A DNA stretch of 64,000 nucleotides from Fimbriimonadales bacterium (GTDB lineage Bacteria; Armatimonadota; Fimbriimonadia; Fimbriimonadales; GBS-DC). The DNA lies in contig AP024673.1 of the NCBI GenBank assembly GCA_025998675.1, forward strand, positions 2,364,562-2,428,561, given 5' to 3'. The translations under genes and the position numbers were made by a program. This document shows positions 61,961-64,000 of this stretch, piece after piece (positions within the stretch are counted from its first letter, which is position 1; each line of letters begins with the position of its first letter). A model generated the notes under the pieces. It saw only the letters and a program-made list of their open reading frames with translations, was not told the DNA's origin and did not search any database.

Positions 61961-63313
61961 ATGCGCATACGGGTGCTGAAGTTCGGCGGGACGAGCGTGG
62001 ACACGCCGGAGCATCGGCTGATGGCGGCGCGCAAGGTGATTCAGTGCATCGAATCGGGCGCGAAGCCTGTGGTGGTGGTGTCGGCGATTGGCAGGCGCGG
62101 CGCGCCCTACGCGACCGATACGCTGGTAGATTTGCTCACGGGGATTGACCCGACCATCCCGCCCGCGCCGCGCGAACGCGATTTGATGATGGCGTGCGGC
62201 GAGATTATCTCGACGGTGGTGATGGCGCAGACGCTGCGCACGCTGGGCTACGCGACCGTCGCGCTGACGGGCAACCAGGCGGGCATCATCACCGACGACG
62301 AGTTCGGCAACGCGCGCATTCTGGAGATTAACCCCGAACCCGTGCTGCGCTGTCTGGAGCAGGGCTGGATTCCCGTAGTGGCGGGTTTTCAGGGCGTCAC
62401 GCGCCCCGACGCGATTTTCGCGCGCGGCTCGATTACAACGCTGGGGCGCGGCGGGAGCGACACAACCGCCGCCGCGCTGGGCGCCGCCCTGCGCGCCGAA
62501 GCGGTGGAGATTTACACCGATGTGAACGGCGTCAAAACCGCCGACCCCGACTTCGTGCCCGACGCGATTACCCTGCCCGAAGTGAGCTACGAAGAGGTCG
62601 CCGAGATTGCCCATCAGGGCGCGCGCGTGCTGCACCCCCGCGCCGCCGAAATCGCGATGGACTACGGCATCCCCCTGTGGGTCAAATGCACCTTCACCGA
62701 CGAGGCGGGCACGCGCGTGGTGGCGCACGCCAACGGGCAACGGCGGCTGACGGGCGTCACGCACACGGGCAAACTGGCGTACCTGAGCTTCTATATCCCC
62801 TATCCTGAACACAAGGCGTCGCTGGAGCTGGAGATTTATCGGCTGATGGCGCGGGTAGGCGTGAACCTGCAGGGCGTGGGCGTCGACGAGGAGGGGCTGG
62901 GCTTCGCCTTCCCGCGCGAACACTGGCACACCGTGCGCACGACGCTCGACGGACTGATTGTGCCGATGGGCGAGCCGAGCGTGTTCTACCTGTTCCAGTT
63001 CGGCGAGCAGCCCAGCCAGCTGTGCCAGATTCAGCAGGATATGCTGCACAAGGCGGGGCTGGCAGAGCGCGTGCGACTGATTCCAATTGCCATCGCCGAG
63101 GGCTGCACGATGGTCTCGCTGATTGCCGACGGCTACAGTCGCCAGCCTGGCGTGTTCGCCGAGCTGCACCAGACGCTGCTGGAGGCGGGCATCCCCATCT
63201 GGCAGACGGCGGACTCGGAGCTGTCGCTGTCGTGCATCATCCCCGAGAGCGAGGTGGAGAAGGCGGTGAGGCTGATCCATGACCGATTCGCACTGGACGC
63301 CGTCGCCCGATGA
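61961..63313 (+). CDS. aspartate kinase
   Basis: The 450-residue enzyme phosphorylates L-aspartate, the first step to lysine, threonine and methionine. The kinase domain has VLKFGGTSVDTPEHRLMAAR, SAIGRRG, TLGRGGSDTTAAALGAALRA and VEIYTDVNGVKTADP. The C-terminal half has regulatory ACT-type repeats (LELEIYRLMARVGVNLQGVG; GVFAELHQTLLEAGIPIWQT). Feedback control by an end product is expected from the ACT domains. The start follows a leaderless promoter. Its last 35 nt overlap the start of the atpZ-like gene, which ties expression of the ATP synthase genes to it at least in part. Confidence 0.95.
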   Translation: MRIRVLKFGGTSVDTPEHRLMAARKVIQCIESGAKPVVVVSAIGRRGAPYATDTLVDLLTGIDPTIPPAPRERDLMMACGEIISTVVMAQTLRTLGYATVALTGNQAGIITDDEFGNARILEINPEPVLRCLEQGWIPVVAGFQGVTRPDAIFARGSITTLGRGGSDTTAAALGAALRAEAVEIYTDVNGVKTADPDFVPDAITLPEVSYEEVAEIAHQGARVLHPRAAEIAMDYGIPLWVKCTFTDEAGTRVVAHANGQRRLTGVTHTGKLAYLSFYIPYPEHKASLELEIYRLMARVGVNLQGVGVDEEGLGFAFPREHWHTVRTTLDGLIVPMGEPSVFYLFQFGEQPSQLCQIQQDMLHKAGLAERVRLIPIAIAEGCTMVSLIADGYSRQPGVFAELHQTLLEAGIPIWQTADSELSLSCIIPESEVEKAVRLIHDRFALDAVAR

Positions 63314-63635
63314 CGCGGGACGCACGCCTGAGCTGCCCCCGACGCCCGAACTGCCCGAACCGCCGCAGGCACACTTCGAGCGTCCCAAACTACCCGGCGC
63401 GGAGCCGTCGCCGACCTTCCAGCGCAACACGCGAGCTATCAGTCTGGCGTTCTCCATCGGCTTTTCGCTGGCGGGACCCGTGATTCTGGGCGCGCTGGCG
63501 GGCTACTGGCTCGATGGGCGGCTGGGCGCTTCGCCGACCTGGACGATGATTCTCACGATTCTGGGCATGGGCGCGGGGCTGGCGCAGATGATTCGCGTGG
63601 TGAACAAGCTGAATCGGATGGAGGACGGGCGGTGA
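63279..63635 (+). CDS. AtpZ/AtpI-family ATP synthase accessory protein
   Basis: The 118-residue protein has a Pro-rich, hydrophilic N-terminus of about 55 residues and two membrane helices (LAFSIGFSLAGPVILGALAG; WTMILTILGMGAGLAQMIRV) with the family signature GYWLDGRLG between them. AtpZ-like proteins are encoded at the head of F-type ATP synthase operons and help c-ring assembly or Mg/Ca handling. It overlaps aspartate kinase by 35 nt and the next gene by a GTGA overlap. Confidence 0.85.
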   Translation: MTDSHWTPSPDDAGRTPELPPTPELPEPPQAHFERPKLPGAEPSPTFQRNTRAISLAFSIGFSLAGPVILGALAGYWLDGRLGASPTWTMILTILGMGAGLAQMIRVVNKLNRMEDGR

Positions 63636-64000
63636 GCGTGATGGACGACCCGGCGCGCCTCGCGCGACAGGTGGCGCGGTGGACGGCGATTCTGGGCGGG
63701 CTGGCGATTGTCGCAAGCGTCGCTGGAGGCGTGTGGCAGGTGGGCGTCGGGATGGCGCTGGGACTGCTCGCGCTGGGCTGGGCGGTCGGGCACTTCGTGC
63801 TGATTGTGCGCTTTTTCAAGCCGCATCAGAACGCGCTGTTCCCGCGCCTGTTTATGCTGAGCAATCCGCTGAAGTACCCGCTGCTGCTGATCCTTGCCTA
63901 CCTTGCAGTGCAGGGCGGCGCGACGATGGCGCTGGGGTTCGTGCTGGGCGTCGCGCTGCCGCTGGCGGTGCTAACGGGGCTGGCAGTGCGGGAAGCTATC
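63632..64000 (+). CDS. AtpI-like ATP synthase subunit I (3' end outside window)
   Basis: From the GTG at 63632 (or ATG at 63641) the frame stays open to the right edge (123 codons). It encodes four hydrophobic helices, including AILGGLAIVASVAGGVWQVG, VGMALGLLALGWAVGHFVLI, KYPLLLILAYLAVQGGATMA and GFVLGVALPLAVLTGLAV. This fits the ATP synthase I / AtpI-like family placed between atpZ and atpB. The a, c, b, delta, alpha, gamma, beta and epsilon genes should follow beyond the window. Confidence 0.75.
   Translation, partial: MSVMDDPARLARQVARWTAILGGLAIVASVAGGVWQVGVGMALGLLALGWAVGHFVLIVRFFKPHQNALFPRLFMLSNPLKYPLLLILAYLAVQGGATMALGFVLGVALPLAVLTGLAVREAI

Overview
This is a G+C-rich chromosomal window of a diderm, aerobic, probably motile bacterium. 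DUF1559 prepilin-like proteins, Uma2 and DUF2283 proteins, an alternative complex III feeding a caa3-type oxidase, LpxL and MotAB all occur here. Together they point to Armatimonadota (Fimbriimonadales-like), a taxonomic inference from gene content only. No rRNA, tRNA or full-length insertion sequence was seen.

Layout. 1-10.5 kb: efflux permease (cut by the left edge) and MacA-like adaptor, heparinase II/III-like protein, DUF362 protein, MmgE/PrpD, a DUF1559 pseudopilin with a small membrane protein, and a DinB-pgk pair. 11-23.5 kb: pyrG, an acyl-CoA dehydrogenase divergent from serA, a second DUF1559 protein, a methyltransferase-Mrr nuclease fusion, then dnaK-dnaJ-hspR-tsaE and a membrane protein. 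23.7-32 kb: a strong promoter driving a highly folded non-coding RNA with its own terminator, a PilB/GspE ATPase, an HDOD protein, a fused DUF4258-like/DUF2283 toxin-antitoxin-like protein, a coupled RecQ-PRTase and DprA-like pair, and motAB. 32.1-34.7 kb: no genes. It holds MITE-like elements, a 21-repeat CRISPR array without cas genes, and a G/T-skewed block of iterated motifs. 34.7-48.8 kb: lpxL, then the actABCDEF, SCO and coxBACD respiratory supercluster. 48.8-64 kb: antitoxin remnant, pntB without pntA, LacI regulator, a three-gene membrane cluster, a DDAH-like enzyme, two nucleoside-type ABC permeases, Uma2, an SPPY-type DNA methyltransferase, a second MacB-like permease, aspartate kinase, and the beginning of an ATP synthase operon (atpZ, atpI).

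Themes. (1) Many genes carry an extended -10 motif (GGTAYAMT-like) only 6-10 nt before an ATG or GTG and no Shine-Dalgarno sequence, so leaderless mRNAs look common. This motif fixes several start codons. (2) MITE-like elements share a cloverleaf core, have two types of terminal repeat and carry TA target duplications. Three of them build the stop codon of the upstream gene and one truncates the distal CRISPR repeat. (3) A HAIR-type HspR operator overlaps the -35 box of dnaK, and hspR is the last regulator gene of that operon. (4) Defence or DNA-processing candidates are scattered: the CRISPR array, the RecQ-PRTase/DprA-like pair, the methyltransferase-Mrr fusion, a second methyltransferase and the fused DUF4258-like/DUF2283 protein.
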